Assembly: GCF_003797125.1 (NCBI RefSeq)
Contig: NZ_RKKE01000001.1
Coordinates: 930,001-994,000 of the forward strand
DNA from: Shewanella frigidimarina
GTDB lineage: Bacteria; Pseudomonadota; Gammaproteobacteria; Enterobacterales; Shewanellaceae
Length of the DNA: 64,000 nucleotides
Reading direction: 5' to 3'
This document shows, in pieces, positions 1-8,831 of the stretch. The notes beneath the pieces are model-generated. The model searched no databases and was not told the origin of the DNA. It saw only the letters and a program-made list of their open reading frames with translations. The first letter of the stretch is position 1; every line of letters begins with the position of its first letter. The translations under genes and the position numbers were made by a program.

Positions 1-1
1 T

Positions 2-1300
2 GCAGATAACGGTTTTGGCGTTATTGGCATGGCTCCTGGTGTTGATATGCACATCATCAAAGTATTTAACGCCGACGGGTGGGGTTACTCATCTGATTTA
101 GCTCAAGCTGCAAATCTTTGTTCACAAGCGGGCGCCAATATTATTAGCATGAGTTTAGGTGGCGGCGGTTCAAACTCAACAGAATCAAATGCATTCCAAA
201 GCTTCAGCGATGCTGGCGGGCTCGTCATTGCAGCTGCAGGTAACGATGGCAATAATGTGCGTTCATATCCTGCAGGTTATTCATCAGTGATGATGATTGG
301 TGCCAATGATAGCAATAACGTTATTGCAGATTTCTCTCAGTTCCCGACATGTACATCGGGTAAAGGTCGTAAAGTAACAACTGATGAAACCATTTGTGTT
401 GAAGTTTCTGCCGGCGGTGTAGATACCCTTTCAACCTATCCAGCAGGGCAAGCTACTGCGTCAAATTTATCAGCAGACGGATTCGCTCTTTCCTCATCGG
501 CAATGGAAAACGCAGGTTCAGTAGTGGGTAACACATTTTACATGGGAACAGCTGAGTCAACCAACTCAGGTGCTAACGGTAATATTTGTGTGATCGACCG
601 TGGTGTAATTTCATTTTACGATAAAGTCGCTAACTGTGAAGCATCTGGTGGTGTCGGTGCCATTATTATTAATAATGAACCAGGCATGCTGTACGGTACA
701 TTAGGTGATACTAATGCGACAAGTATTCCTGCCGTTGGGGCAGCATTTGAAGATAGATCAACCTTAGTTAATGCGGCAACTGCAAATATTGATATTGGTA
801 CATCAGACTTTGGCTTTATGAGTGGTACTTCTATGGCTACTCCTGCGGTGTCGGGAATTGCAGCCTTAGTATGGTCACAACATAACGAATGTACGGGCAG
901 TGAAATCCGTGCAGCACTTAAAGCCACAGCGTTAGACGCCGGAGCATCAGGTAAAGATGACTACTTTGGTTATGGTATTGTGCAAGCTGCTGCTGCAGAT
1001 GCTTATTTATCAAGTAATGGCTGTGCAGGCGGTGGGGTAACTCCGCCACCAACGGGCGGCGATATTACATTGTCACTTAATGGTTATAAATCGAAAGGCG
1101 TTAACAAAGTTGATTTAACCTTTGGCGGTGCAAGTTCAGCCAATGTAGACATTTTCCGCAACAACAGCAAAGTAACCACTACGGCAAATGACGGTAGCTA
1201 TACAGATAGTATTTCAGCAAAAGGCGGTGGAACATACACTTATCAAGTATGCGAATCTGCTACTGCCACTTGTAGTGCAGAAAAAAATGTCACGTTTTAA
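2..1300 (+). CDS. Secreted subtilisin-like serine protease (S8), 3' part
   Basis: The gene enters from the left edge in frame 2; the first residues visible (ADNGFGVIGMAPGV) are already inside the subtilase fold, so the catalytic Asp and His, signal peptide and propeptide lie outside. Visible are the oxyanion-hole stretch AAAGNDGNN, an inserted protease-associated (PA) domain roughly at nt 400-780, and the catalytic Ser in GTSMATP (Ser codon at 830-832). After the fold comes a Gly/Pro-rich linker (GGGVTPPPTGG) and a C-terminal domain of about 85 residues that looks like a beta-sandwich. The family degrades extracellular protein; cysteines in the tail fit a secreted enzyme. A terminator hairpin follows. 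Very sure of the family, not of the substrate. Confidence 0.93.
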   Translation, partial: ADNGFGVIGMAPGVDMHIIKVFNADGWGYSSDLAQAANLCSQAGANIISMSLGGGGSNSTESNAFQSFSDAGGLVIAAAGNDGNNVRSYPAGYSSVMMIGANDSNNVIADFSQFPTCTSGKGRKVTTDETICVEVSAGGVDTLSTYPAGQATASNLSADGFALSSSAMENAGSVVGNTFYMGTAESTNSGANGNICVIDRGVISFYDKVANCEASGGVGAIIINNEPGMLYGTLGDTNATSIPAVGAAFEDRSTLVNAATANIDIGTSDFGFMSGTSMATPAVSGIAALVWSQHNECTGSEIRAALKATALDAGASGKDDYFGYGIVQAAAADAYLSSNGCAGGGVTPPPTGGDITLSLNGYKSKGVNKVDLTFGGASSANVDIFRNNSKVTTTANDGSYTDSISAKGGGTYTYQVCESATATCSAEKNVTF

Positions 1301-1351
1301 TTAGCTAGAAACAAACGTTATTAATGAGGCTATAGCTTAAATAGTCCGAAC

Positions 1352-1382
1352 AAAAAATCATCTCAATTTGAGATGATTTTTT
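1352..1382 (+). terminator. Rho-independent terminator of the subtilase gene
   Basis: A-rich left arm ending in TCATCTC, short loop AATTT, then GAGATGA followed by a long T run. It lies about 50 bp after the protease stop codon. The symmetric A/T tails could also stop transcription from the other side. Confidence 0.85.
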
Positions 1383-1688
1383 ATTTTTTAAAACACTCAA
1401 TGCCACATGTACTTCAATTGTGCTTTGCTAGCATTGTGTCAAGCTCAGCTAAAATCTCGTCAATAGTTGTAAGTTGTAAGTTGTATAGCATGACGAGTAC
1501 AAATCAGTAATGCCAAGCCCTTGTTAAAAGCATGCTGGACCATAAAAAGAATATTAAAAACGCAGTGCAAATTCCAACATTTATCACGGTGTGATCTCGC
1601 TTTTCTATATCTCTTTTTTGTCATTAAGCGTATTAAAATACTATTACTACATCGATAGCAGAATAATGAGCTTTATACTCAGTAAAGG
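1383..1688. other. Intergenic stretch without a recognised gene
   Basis: AT-rich spacer between two converging genes. It holds a short tandem 7-mer (AGTTGTA three times near 1464-1486). No open frame with coding character, RNA gene or mobile-element end was recognised. Confidence 0.5.
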
Positions 1689-2420
1689 TTAACCAAACAA
1701 CCAAGCTCCACCTTTAACCAATAGACAAACTCCTGCACCCATCATAAATAAATAGGCAAAAATAAAACCAACGGCGCCACTAGAAGGACCGGTCCCATCT
1801 AAGCGAATAATTATTCCACTAATATAAAACAAAATAAAAAAGTTTAGCATCATACTCAACATAAAATAGTCACCCATGACGGGAAGCGCGCCACCGATAA
1901 CACTACAAATGAGTAGCAAAAAGTCGCTAAACTTTTCTTTGGTTATATATTTTTTCTCTAAAAATCGAACACAAAATACCACCAGCATAATCGCTAAATA
2001 AAGCAGTGAAATTGATAATGCGGAGTACATTCCTTGTTGTATTGTTACCGCCGTAACCTCTGATGTTACAGCGGTGTCTTGACTTGAGCCTGTAAATAAA
2101 CCTGCAATAAAATGACCTATGCCAAATATTATCAACCACGCAATAGCGAATGAGATGAGATCATCGCGAACAATAGGATGGCTTGCCTTATGGTTAACCA
2201 TTTTGGCCAATAGCAAACCGAATAACGTGATTGCAGCCAGTAAGCTTAACGCATACCAGTATTGGTCTAGATAGAAGAAAGCAAAGCTGGGAGGAATAAC
2301 TAAAAAGGATTGATAAAACTCGTTTTTTTTCGTTGTCAGACCGGTATCTTTATAAAATGCCAAATACACAATTAACGGTTGAGAAATAACAACGGCAACA
2401 CAAAGGGTAACAATATCCAT
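1689..2420 (-). CDS. Multi-pass inner-membrane protein of unknown function
   Basis: About 243 residues from the start chosen here, mostly hydrophobic, with about seven predicted membrane segments separated by short charged loops. No catalytic or transport motif was recognised. The frame stays open to an earlier ATG at 2465, giving 258 residues, but the extra N-terminus (MAWCCMFRLTTR) is odd and has no ribosome-binding site; the start at 2420 puts the first membrane helix at the N-terminus as usual. It stands alone, converging on the subtilase gene. Function cannot be assigned. Confidence 0.65.
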   Translation of the reverse strand: MDIVTLCVAVVISQPLIVYLAFYKDTGLTTKKNEFYQSFLVIPPSFAFFYLDQYWYALSLLAAITLFGLLLAKMVNHKASHPIVRDDLISFAIAWLIIFGIGHFIAGLFTGSSQDTAVTSEVTAVTIQQGMYSALSISLLYLAIMLVVFCVRFLEKKYITKEKFSDFLLLICSVIGGALPVMGDYFMLSMMLNFFILFYISGIIIRLDGTGPSSGAVGFIFAYLFMMGAGVCLLVKGGAWLFG

Positions 2421-2856
2421 ATAAAACATCCGTGTAGTTAAACGAAACATACAGCACCATGCCATACTGGGCTTAGTATAAACGCCAATATTGTAAACTC
2501 AATCAATAATGCATCGCCGTTAATATAGGCATGATGAACTATCACTATAATCCCTCAACACAACACCAAGCAGGCATGAATAAGCCTATGAATTATTGCA
2601 GATTTTTATTCATGTAGTTATTTCAAGTAGTTGATATTTTGTAGAGTAATAAGACAGAGCAATTAAGATAGAGTCATGAAGCGGAGCTACAAGACTGAAT
2701 CACTAGACTGACGTTAATAGTAGCGGCGACTCTGAGGCCGTAAACAATACATCAATCATATCGACAGTTATCATGAATAGATAATGAGGCTTGCACCAGT
2801 ATTATGAAAACGTGATAAAATCACAACTTAGTCAATTAACATTACAAGGTATAGCA
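2421..2856. other. Intergenic region upstream of the DUF2999 gene
   Basis: Divergent promoter space between the membrane protein and the DUF2999 gene. The coding-looking stretch at 2791-2856 is an in-frame extension of DUF2999, rejected as described there. No RNA gene or repeat was recognised. Confidence 0.4.
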
Positions 2857-3108
2857 ATGAACCCGATTCTTGCCATCTTCAAAGAACACAATATCAGTGA
2901 CGCACAAATTAATGAGTTGTTCCAGACGTTAACTGAAAACCCATTCGCAGCAATGGCAACTATTGGTCAATTAGGTATTCCTGCAGAAAAGCTACAACAG
3001 TTGATGGGCATGGTGATGCAAAACCCAGCCTTGATCAAAGAAGCTGTGGTAGAACTTGGCTTAGATTTTTCAAAAGTTGAAGCGGCAAAAGCCCAGCTAC
3101 AACCATAA
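2857..3108 (+). CDS. DUF2999 family protein
   Basis: 83 residues starting MNPILAIFKEHNISDAQINELFQ. The whole protein matches my recollection of DUF2999, a small soluble all-helical family of Shewanella and Vibrio with no known role. The ATG at 2857 is preceded by AAGGT at 2846-2850 with good spacing. An upstream in-frame ATG at 2791 would add 22 residues unlike the family and without a ribosome-binding site. Monocistronic, with its own terminator 30 bp downstream. Confidence 0.85.
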   Translation: MNPILAIFKEHNISDAQINELFQTLTENPFAAMATIGQLGIPAEKLQQLMGMVMQNPALIKEAVVELGLDFSKVEAAKAQLQP

Positions 3109-3135
3109 GCACTAAGCTATTAAAAATGCACTAAC

Positions 3136-3172
3136 AAAAAACGGCCAGTATCTAAGATGCTGGCCGTTTTTT
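3136..3172 (+). terminator. Terminator after DUF2999; copy 1 of a flanking repeat
   Basis: Stem AAAACGGCCAG / CTGGCCGTTTT with a T run. A nearly identical hairpin with similar flanks lies at 5075-5111, so this terminator is also the left copy of a direct repeat bracketing the secreted protein gene at 3481-4965. Confidence 0.9.
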
Positions 3173-3480
3173 GTTTTATTGGTGATGTTAATCTCGAGCA
3201 AATACAATCTAATTTATCAATAATGTAAACACACGTTAAACATCCGCATGAGACAATCAGCCTCATATATCTTGATATCAAATAGCTCACGTCTCCGTTA
3301 AAACCACATCCTTTACTTAAATTCAAATAGTAATTATTTAATTTTAAACAAGAATATTATCAGAAGATTATTTGTAAGTCATTCTGACTATATTGACAAC
3401 TCATGCGTGTGGACAGCAAAGGCTTACAGGTTAAATTTACCTTAAGGTCAATGTGAACTATTTACATAAAGGAATAGAAT

Positions 3481-4965
3481 ATGAAATATTATCAAAGGAA
3501 TATAGGCACCCTCTTGAGCGCTGCGCTGTTGTGCGTATCGGGAGTAAATAGTGTCCGAGCAGAATCAAGTGAAACAACTACCAACAAAGCAGTATCAGCT
3601 ACTAATTCATTTAATTGTAGTGCTGACTCTAGTTGGTTTTCCCAACCCAGTTTACCCACTGAAGTGAAGCAGAGTAATGGACCTGGGGACAGTTCATTTT
3701 GTGATTTTTATCAGTTCTCTTGGCAATCTTTTGCATACCTAATGGCTTCCTCGAAAACTAATCTTCAGGTACTTAACTTTCAGGACTCTACTCAGTTTAA
3801 CGAGCTAGAGGTTAATACTGATGGCAATCCAGCCAACTCTTGCGATGATAAACATGACTCACATGTATTTTTTATTCGTTCAACAAAACCCCAAGAAAAT
3901 GGCACTACTTTTACTATTCCTGAACGTATCGGCCAAGCTGGAGGCGGAGCCACTATTTACGACCAAAATAGCAATGTTGTGTACTATGATGTTCGATTCA
4001 GTAAAAATATGTGTGATGTTAAAAAAATTCAGCAGCAACAAAATTTTCCAGGCGGAACAACAGAACTAAAAACCGCATGGAAAGTATTAGGTGCCAACGA
4101 TGATCCGAGCAAATTCATTACTATGGATGCCAACATTACCCCAGAACTAAAAAATACTAGTACCACTAAGTTAGGCATGATCGGCTTTCACCTTGCGGTT
4201 GCCACACCAAATCACCCTGAGTTTGTTTGGGCCACCTTTGAACATAAGGTAAACGCACCAGATTGTAGCTCTGCAGAAACAAGTACCGCTTGGTCTTTTG
4301 CTAGTAAAGCTTGTACAACTGACTTAAAAAATCAAGACGCTTTAGGAATAGTTCAGTGTCGATTCAACAATCCTGCACCAAGTCAGTCGATCACAGGTTC
4401 AGCTTCAGCAATCTGTCGCGAGTATGCTTATGGTTCAGCCGAAGGAGATCGTAATTACGATGAAAACACCCAAAGTATTAGTACACTAAATGCCAATGTT
4501 CAGCCCTTTTTAACGGGTAATTTTAAAGTATTATCGAACTACTTCAATGTGGGCGCTTTATGGGTGAGCAACATTAGCAAAGACTCAGAAATTGGCAATC
4601 AACGAGGTTCGTTACGCTTAGCCAATACTGTGGCAGAAACTGAATATCAATCTGTCGATCTTAATGCTAAATTTATATCTAATTGCTTTGGTTGTCATAA
4701 CTATACTGGTACAGAAAACAATGGTAGCAATACAACATCTAACAGTTTAAGCCATATATTTGATGATATTGCTATCGGTTCTAATCAGTGCCTAGACGTA
4801 CAGGCAGCCACTACGATTAATAGTCAGGCACAAGCTAAAGCTGAATGCCCTAAGACTTGTACTAATTCATCCTCAAAACTGAAATGGAATGGTCAATGGA
4901 CAAACCAAAGTGCCAGCACAGGTATGCAATTACCTCAAACCGTTTGTGGCTGCTGTGGAGCATAA
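3481..4965 (+). CDS. Secreted protein with haem-type CFGCH motif and C-terminal MVL-like mannan-binding domain
   Basis: 494 residues. The N-terminus is a cleavable signal peptide (hydrophobic core SAALLCVSGV, cleavage near VRA-ES). The ATG follows AAGGA. The central 300 residues have a conserved-looking stretch CDFYQFSWQSFAYLM and many cysteines. Near residue 402 is one CXXCH motif (CFGCH), the covalent haem c signature. The last 60 residues (AQAKAECPKTC ... KWNGQWT ... VCGCC) resemble the mannan-binding repeat of Microcystis viridis lectin MVL (Pfam MVL). Export plus both motifs suggest a periplasmic or outer-surface cytochrome-like protein that binds glycan, but binding is inferred. A single CXXCH could also occur by chance. 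It is flanked by two copies of one terminator, which suggests insertion as a unit. Confidence 0.7.
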   Translation: MKYYQRNIGTLLSAALLCVSGVNSVRAESSETTTNKAVSATNSFNCSADSSWFSQPSLPTEVKQSNGPGDSSFCDFYQFSWQSFAYLMASSKTNLQVLNFQDSTQFNELEVNTDGNPANSCDDKHDSHVFFIRSTKPQENGTTFTIPERIGQAGGGATIYDQNSNVVYYDVRFSKNMCDVKKIQQQQNFPGGTTELKTAWKVLGANDDPSKFITMDANITPELKNTSTTKLGMIGFHLAVATPNHPEFVWATFEHKVNAPDCSSAETSTAWSFASKACTTDLKNQDALGIVQCRFNNPAPSQSITGSASAICREYAYGSAEGDRNYDENTQSISTLNANVQPFLTGNFKVLSNYFNVGALWVSNISKDSEIGNQRGSLRLANTVAETEYQSVDLNAKFISNCFGCHNYTGTENNGSNTTSNSLSHIFDDIAIGSNQCLDVQAATTINSQAQAKAECPKTCTNSSSKLKWNGQWTNQSASTGMQLPQTVCGCCGA

Positions 4966-5074
4966 TGCTGTAGAATATGGTTGATTAATGATGCAGGTAT
5001 GGCTAATAGTCGCCATGACTAAGTAATACAAACAATAGCTATAAAACTTATTTTGGCATTTTTACAAAATGCAC

Positions 5075-5111
5075 AAAAAACGGCCAGCATCTTAAGACGC
5101 TGGCCGTTTTT
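5075..5111. terminator. Bidirectional terminator; copy 2 of the flanking repeat
   Basis: Stem AAAACGGCCAGC / GCTGGCCGTTTTT with A and T tails on either side, between the converging secreted-protein gene and the marR gene. It closely matches the hairpin at 3136-3172, including nearby AAAATGCAC on the left and TTTTAT on the right. Confidence 0.9.
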
Positions 5112-5132
5112 GATTTTATCAGATCTCTGCCG

Positions 5133-5624
5133 CTATTGATCGCCTTCAAAACCAGCTAACCAGGTTTTGAACAATTGGTTGAGCTCGGGCAGTTCAGAAT
5201 CTGAAAGACTTGCCACCAGTTTGTGTTGAATGCGTACGTGCTCCTCAATCGCTCCATCTATAATGGCAAGGCCTTTGTTAGTCAAAGCTACCGATACGCT
5301 GCGCCTGTCTTCAGTGCTGTGTACCCGTGCAATTAAGTCTTTAGATTCAAGCTTGTCTAAACGATTTGTCATCGCGCCAGACGTTAACATCATCGACGAT
5401 AATAATTTCGAAGGGGTTAAGGTGTAAGGTTTACCATTACGTCTTAATGTCGCCAGTACATCAAATTCACCCATAGTCAGGTCAAACTGCTTATGACAAG
5501 CTGATATTTCAGCCTCTATGTGTTTTTGCAAACGCAAAAAACGCCCAAGAATCGCCATTGGCTCAGTATCTAAATGCGGCTTTTGTTCGTCCCATTGCGC
5601 TACAACTCTATCAATATCCTCCAT
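5133..5624 (-). CDS. MarR family transcriptional regulator
   Basis: 163 residues with the MarR winged-helix core: helix pair around FDLTMGEFDVLATLRRNG, recognition helix LLSSMMLTSGAMTNRLDKLE, and wing VHSTEDRRSVSVALT, which carries the typical D-R-R. The N-terminal and C-terminal helices form the dimer interface in this family. ATG is preceded by a GAGG ribosome site. Transcribed divergently from the EamA permease at 5771, with an 18-bp palindrome between them, so it most likely represses the permease and itself. The ligand is unknown. Confidence 0.93.
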   Translation of the reverse strand: MEDIDRVVAQWDEQKPHLDTEPMAILGRFLRLQKHIEAEISACHKQFDLTMGEFDVLATLRRNGKPYTLTPSKLLSSMMLTSGAMTNRLDKLESKDLIARVHSTEDRRSVSVALTNKGLAIIDGAIEEHVRIQHKLVASLSDSELPELNQLFKTWLAGFEGDQ

Positions 5625-5670
5625 ACCTCAACCTTATCATTTGGCACTCATAACACAGCTTAAAAACTTA

Positions 5671-5755
5671 ACGTAAAGATACTTCATAAAAAGGTACTTT
5701 ACAAAGATAACTTATCAGTCCAGAATTGGCACTTATCTTTACGTAAAGATATTTA
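5671..5755. promoter_or_regulatory. Putative MarR operator in the marR-permease intergenic region
   Basis: A perfect 18-bp palindrome, TATCTTTACGTAAAGATA, lies at 5734-5751, 20 bp before the permease ATG. Its half-site ACGTAAAGATA recurs at 5671-5681. Size, symmetry and place between divergent genes fit a MarR dimer site. Binding is inferred. Confidence 0.7.
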
Positions 5756-5770
5756 ACACAAAGGTAGTTT

Positions 5771-6664
5771 ATGAATATTTTACTGGCTATGATCCCTGCA
5801 TTCTTTTGGGGTACCACTTATGCGATGACCCAACTTACTTTGCCAGACTGGCCACCATTATTACTCGGTGCCCTTCGTGCGCTGCCTGCAGGACTGATTC
5901 TACTGGCGATTAAACCGAGCCTACCGCAAAAAACCGACTGGTCTATTTTAATTAAACTCGGTGCCATTAATATTGCGGTGTTTTTCAGTTTGATTTTTAT
6001 CATGGCACTGACACTGCCATCGGCTATTTCTGGCATCGGGATGATTTCAGTGCCGGTATTCGCAATGTTATTTCATTGGGTAGTCAGTAAAAAACGTCCT
6101 AACTTGCTACAAGCACTATCTGGCGCGGTGTTAATTGGCTTAGCTTGGATGCTGTTTGACCCAAGATCCATTAGCTTAAACCCCATAGGATTGGCCGCAA
6201 TGTTTGCCGCAATCAGCTGCATTATTATCGGCAGCACGATGACCAAAGCGTTAGGGTCGCGCATTCATTGGTGGACGATACTCACCTGGCAATTGATTAT
6301 CGGCGGCACATTGTTATTCGTTTTTGCGGGTATTCAGGCACTCTTTTCGCCACAGCAATATATCGATGTGGTCAGCCAATTTAGTCTGACTAATGGCTTT
6401 GGTATAAGCTGGATAATCTTGCTCAATACCGTACTCGGTTACAGTATGTATGTGTGGTTACTGCAACGTATGTCGGTGGTCGACTTTACTTTTGGCGGCA
6501 TTGCTAACCCAATAGCGGGCATCGTCTGTGGCCTAGTATTAATGGGGGAATCATACACTCCACATCAATATTTATTGATGAGCGGAATGATTTTAGCCTC
6601 TATCGCGCCAACATTAATTCAGCTAATACGCCAAAAAAAGCTCCGTGCGATAGCAAGCGATTAA
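5771..6664 (+). CDS. EamA/DMT superfamily permease
   Basis: 297 residues, ten predicted membrane helices in two EamA repeats. The first repeat opens with the family signature AMIPAFFWGTTYAMTQL, and the second has NPIAGIVCGLVLMGE near its end. These transporters export metabolites or drugs in the inner membrane; the substrate is not readable from sequence. AAAGG precedes the ATG. The divergent MarR gene and shared palindrome suggest ligand-controlled efflux. Confidence 0.9.
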   Translation: MNILLAMIPAFFWGTTYAMTQLTLPDWPPLLLGALRALPAGLILLAIKPSLPQKTDWSILIKLGAINIAVFFSLIFIMALTLPSAISGIGMISVPVFAMLFHWVVSKKRPNLLQALSGAVLIGLAWMLFDPRSISLNPIGLAAMFAAISCIIIGSTMTKALGSRIHWWTILTWQLIIGGTLLFVFAGIQALFSPQQYIDVVSQFSLTNGFGISWIILLNTVLGYSMYVWLLQRMSVVDFTFGGIANPIAGIVCGLVLMGESYTPHQYLLMSGMILASIAPTLIQLIRQKKLRAIASD

Positions 6665-6697
6665 GCGAGCCATCGAGTGAGTAACTAAAACGAGTAA

Positions 6698-7210
6698 CTA
6701 AAGCAGAGCTCTTAACTGATTGAGTGCATCGACAGAGAAGCCTTGGTCATAAAAGTAAATGACTTTACCTTGCTCATTGAGTAACACGACTCGAGTATTA
6801 TTGGGATTTTCATTACCGGTAAAGGCTTGTACTTGGTCGCCATCTTTATAGATGGTGACCACGCCTTTCCATAATGGCTTAGGTATGCCTGCACGCATGC
6901 CATTATTAATCAGAGGACTGAACATTCTAGGAAACAAGCCCTGTATGGTCGGCACTTCATATACCGCCACTTGAGTTTGGGTCATGTCTAGGCCAATCAA
7001 CCAGCGATCAATATCAAACTGTGAATCTTGCTTGTAACCAATCAACAACAGCGACATTTTACCTTGTAAATCATCAGGTAAAGCCATCGACTCTTTTTCA
7101 AGTGTTTGTCCTGTCACCGACGGAAAATCTTGCCCTGTAATAGCCTGGTTTGGATAACTGGTGCTACAAGCACTCAGCAGTACAACAGCAATAATCATTA
7201 AAAAACGCAT
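6698..7210 (-). CDS. Putative lipoprotein, thioredoxin-like fold
   Basis: 170 residues. The N-terminus has a lipoprotein signal with lipobox LLSAC (Cys15), so the protein is probably anchored in the membrane facing the periplasm. The rest (FPSVTGQTL, then IYKDGDQVQAF and RVVLLNEQGKVIYFYDQGF) has the strand pattern of a peroxiredoxin/Atp10-like thioredoxin fold, but no CXXC pair is present, so a redox role is doubtful. AAGGA precedes the ATG. It converges on the EamA gene with 33 bp between stops. Confidence 0.65.
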   Translation of the reverse strand: MRFLMIIAVVLLSACSTSYPNQAITGQDFPSVTGQTLEKESMALPDDLQGKMSLLLIGYKQDSQFDIDRWLIGLDMTQTQVAVYEVPTIQGLFPRMFSPLINNGMRAGIPKPLWKGVVTIYKDGDQVQAFTGNENPNNTRVVLLNEQGKVIYFYDQGFSVDALNQLRALL

Positions 7211-7365
7211 CTGTAATCCTTGTTGATAAATAACCTATCCAGTTGTACGCAAGCAAACAGCAAATGGATTGCTTGTTGCCAAATTCAGATAAAAATTGAC
7301 TGCATTTACAACCAAATGTAACCGTTGCAGCATATTTTTACCCAAAGTATAAACATGTCATTCAG

Positions 7366-7752
7366 CTAGCTATTATCTAGCTGCCATTCCTCAATGACTT
7401 CTTTCGCTGCCCGAAAAGCCTCGATACCAGCCGGCATGCCGCAATAAACGGTTGAATGCAGCAATACTTCCTGAATTTCTTCAATAGAACATCCATTACG
7501 TAATGCCCCTCGAACATGGCCCTTTAATTCAGTTGGCGCCTTTAATGCTGCCAATGTTGCAATAGTGATTAGGCTGCGCGTTTGCTTAGAAATAGCATCT
7601 CGCACCCACACTTCTCCCCAACAATTTGCAGTGACTAACGCTTGCAATGGTTGAGTAAAATCAGTGACATTACTAAGCGCTTTATCGACATAAGCGTCCC
7701 CCATCACCTGGCGACGTACCTCAAGCCCTTTTTGGTATTGTTCATCATTCAT
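7366..7752 (-). CDS. Carboxymuconolactone decarboxylase family protein
   Basis: 128 residues matching the PcaC-like branch of the CMD family along its whole length, including LITIATLAAL and the conserved HVRGALRNGCSIEEIQEVLLHSTVYCGMP region. PcaC acts in protocatechuate breakdown, but no other pca gene is visible nearby, and many stand-alone members have unknown or AhpD-like roles. A CXXC motif typical of AhpD is absent. Strong AGGGGG ribosome site. Monocistronic. Confidence 0.88.
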   Translation of the reverse strand: MNDEQYQKGLEVRRQVMGDAYVDKALSNVTDFTQPLQALVTANCWGEVWVRDAISKQTRSLITIATLAALKAPTELKGHVRGALRNGCSIEEIQEVLLHSTVYCGMPAGIEAFRAAKEVIEEWQLDNS

Positions 7753-8060
7753 CTGTGGCCCCCTCTGTTTTCACCTTTGGTTAATTCATCAAAATAATCC
7801 TGCCTATATACACGTTAAACTTAATCTTAAATAACACCACGCTTTTGTTGCAGTCAGTTGATAATGTGCCCAAGTCGATATCCATTCAGTTTTTACCTTA
7901 GCAGGTAAGCGTGGCGGATATATTTTATGACTCTATCTAAAAACTCAATCAAATTACTGGCTAAAACACTGTAGTTATAGGTATTATGTTGCTGATTTAA
8001 AAGCATGATTCTACATCATGATTTTTATTAACTTAATGACTATCAAGGAATGGTATCGCC
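7753..8060. other. Divergent promoter space without recognised gene
   Basis: 308 bp between the CMD-family gene and the cold-shock fusion gene. The long leader before 8061 could hold a temperature-responsive 5' UTR, but I see no clear cold-box or hairpin. Confidence 0.35.
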
Positions 8061-8675
8061 ATGGAAAGAGGCACGTTAGTTCGTTGGAACACCGAAAAAG
8101 GCTTTGGTTTTATCAAGCCAGAAACCGGTGATAATCAAGATGTCTTTATTCACATCTCAACCCTAAAGCACATGGCCAGAAAGCCTATTGTTGGCGATGA
8201 GATACTATTTCATCGCGAGAACCAACCCGATGGCAAAGTCAAAGCCGTAAAAGCCAGTATTGAAGGCGTCGCAGTTGTGTCTAATACTATTCGTCCTGCT
8301 TCTCACACTGGTCAACATCATCGAAACAGTCAATCTCATCATGACGAAAACTACCGCTCAAGTCCCGTGCTTGGCCGTTTGATCATACTTATTATTCTGC
8401 TTGGGGTTGGTATTTTCGGTTATAAACAATATCAAAAAATGACCGCAACGCCAGTGCTGACCAATGCAGATGTTGAACAGATGGAGTGGACACCAGCCGT
8501 GTCAAAACCAAGCCTAATCAATCAACAACCTCAGTTCAGATGCGAAGCTGGTAAAACACACTGCAGCCAAATGCGCTCATGTGCAGAAGCAACCTTTTAT
8601 ATCCGTAACTGTCCAGGAACTGAAATGGATGGTGATGGGGACGGAGTTCCATGTGAAAGGCAGTTCTGTAATTAA
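8061..8675 (+). CDS. Cold-shock domain-transmembrane-excalibur domain fusion protein
   Basis: 204 residues in three parts. Residues 1-68 are a cold-shock domain with RNP1-like KGFGFIKPE and RNP2-like DVFIHIS. Residues 100-125 form one membrane helix (LGRLIILIILLGVGIFGY). Residues 155-204 are an excalibur-type calcium-binding domain: paired cysteines and DGDGDGVPCE near the end. The cold-shock part should face the cytoplasm and bind single-stranded nucleic acid, and the excalibur part the periplasm; the coupling is unknown. AAGGA precedes the ATG with slightly long spacing. Monocistronic. Confidence 0.88.
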   Translation: MERGTLVRWNTEKGFGFIKPETGDNQDVFIHISTLKHMARKPIVGDEILFHRENQPDGKVKAVKASIEGVAVVSNTIRPASHTGQHHRNSQSHHDENYRSSPVLGRLIILIILLGVGIFGYKQYQKMTATPVLTNADVEQMEWTPAVSKPSLINQQPQFRCEAGKTHCSQMRSCAEATFYIRNCPGTEMDGDGDGVPCERQFCN

Positions 8676-8831
8676 ACATTAAGGAATGAATCATAGAAAG
8701 CTGGTTCTGGCTAACCGCTTGCTTGGGCACTAGAGTGCTAAATCCTAGACCTTAGGTATGAGTCTTTAGATTCTAGGCTTCAGGCATAAGGTTCCAGCTA
8801 GCCTTTATCTATTTAGCACAGGCGGCTATCG

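Noticed and set aside
1464..1486. AGTTGTA tandem as a CRISPR or regulatory array
   Set aside because: Only three 7-bp units without spacers.
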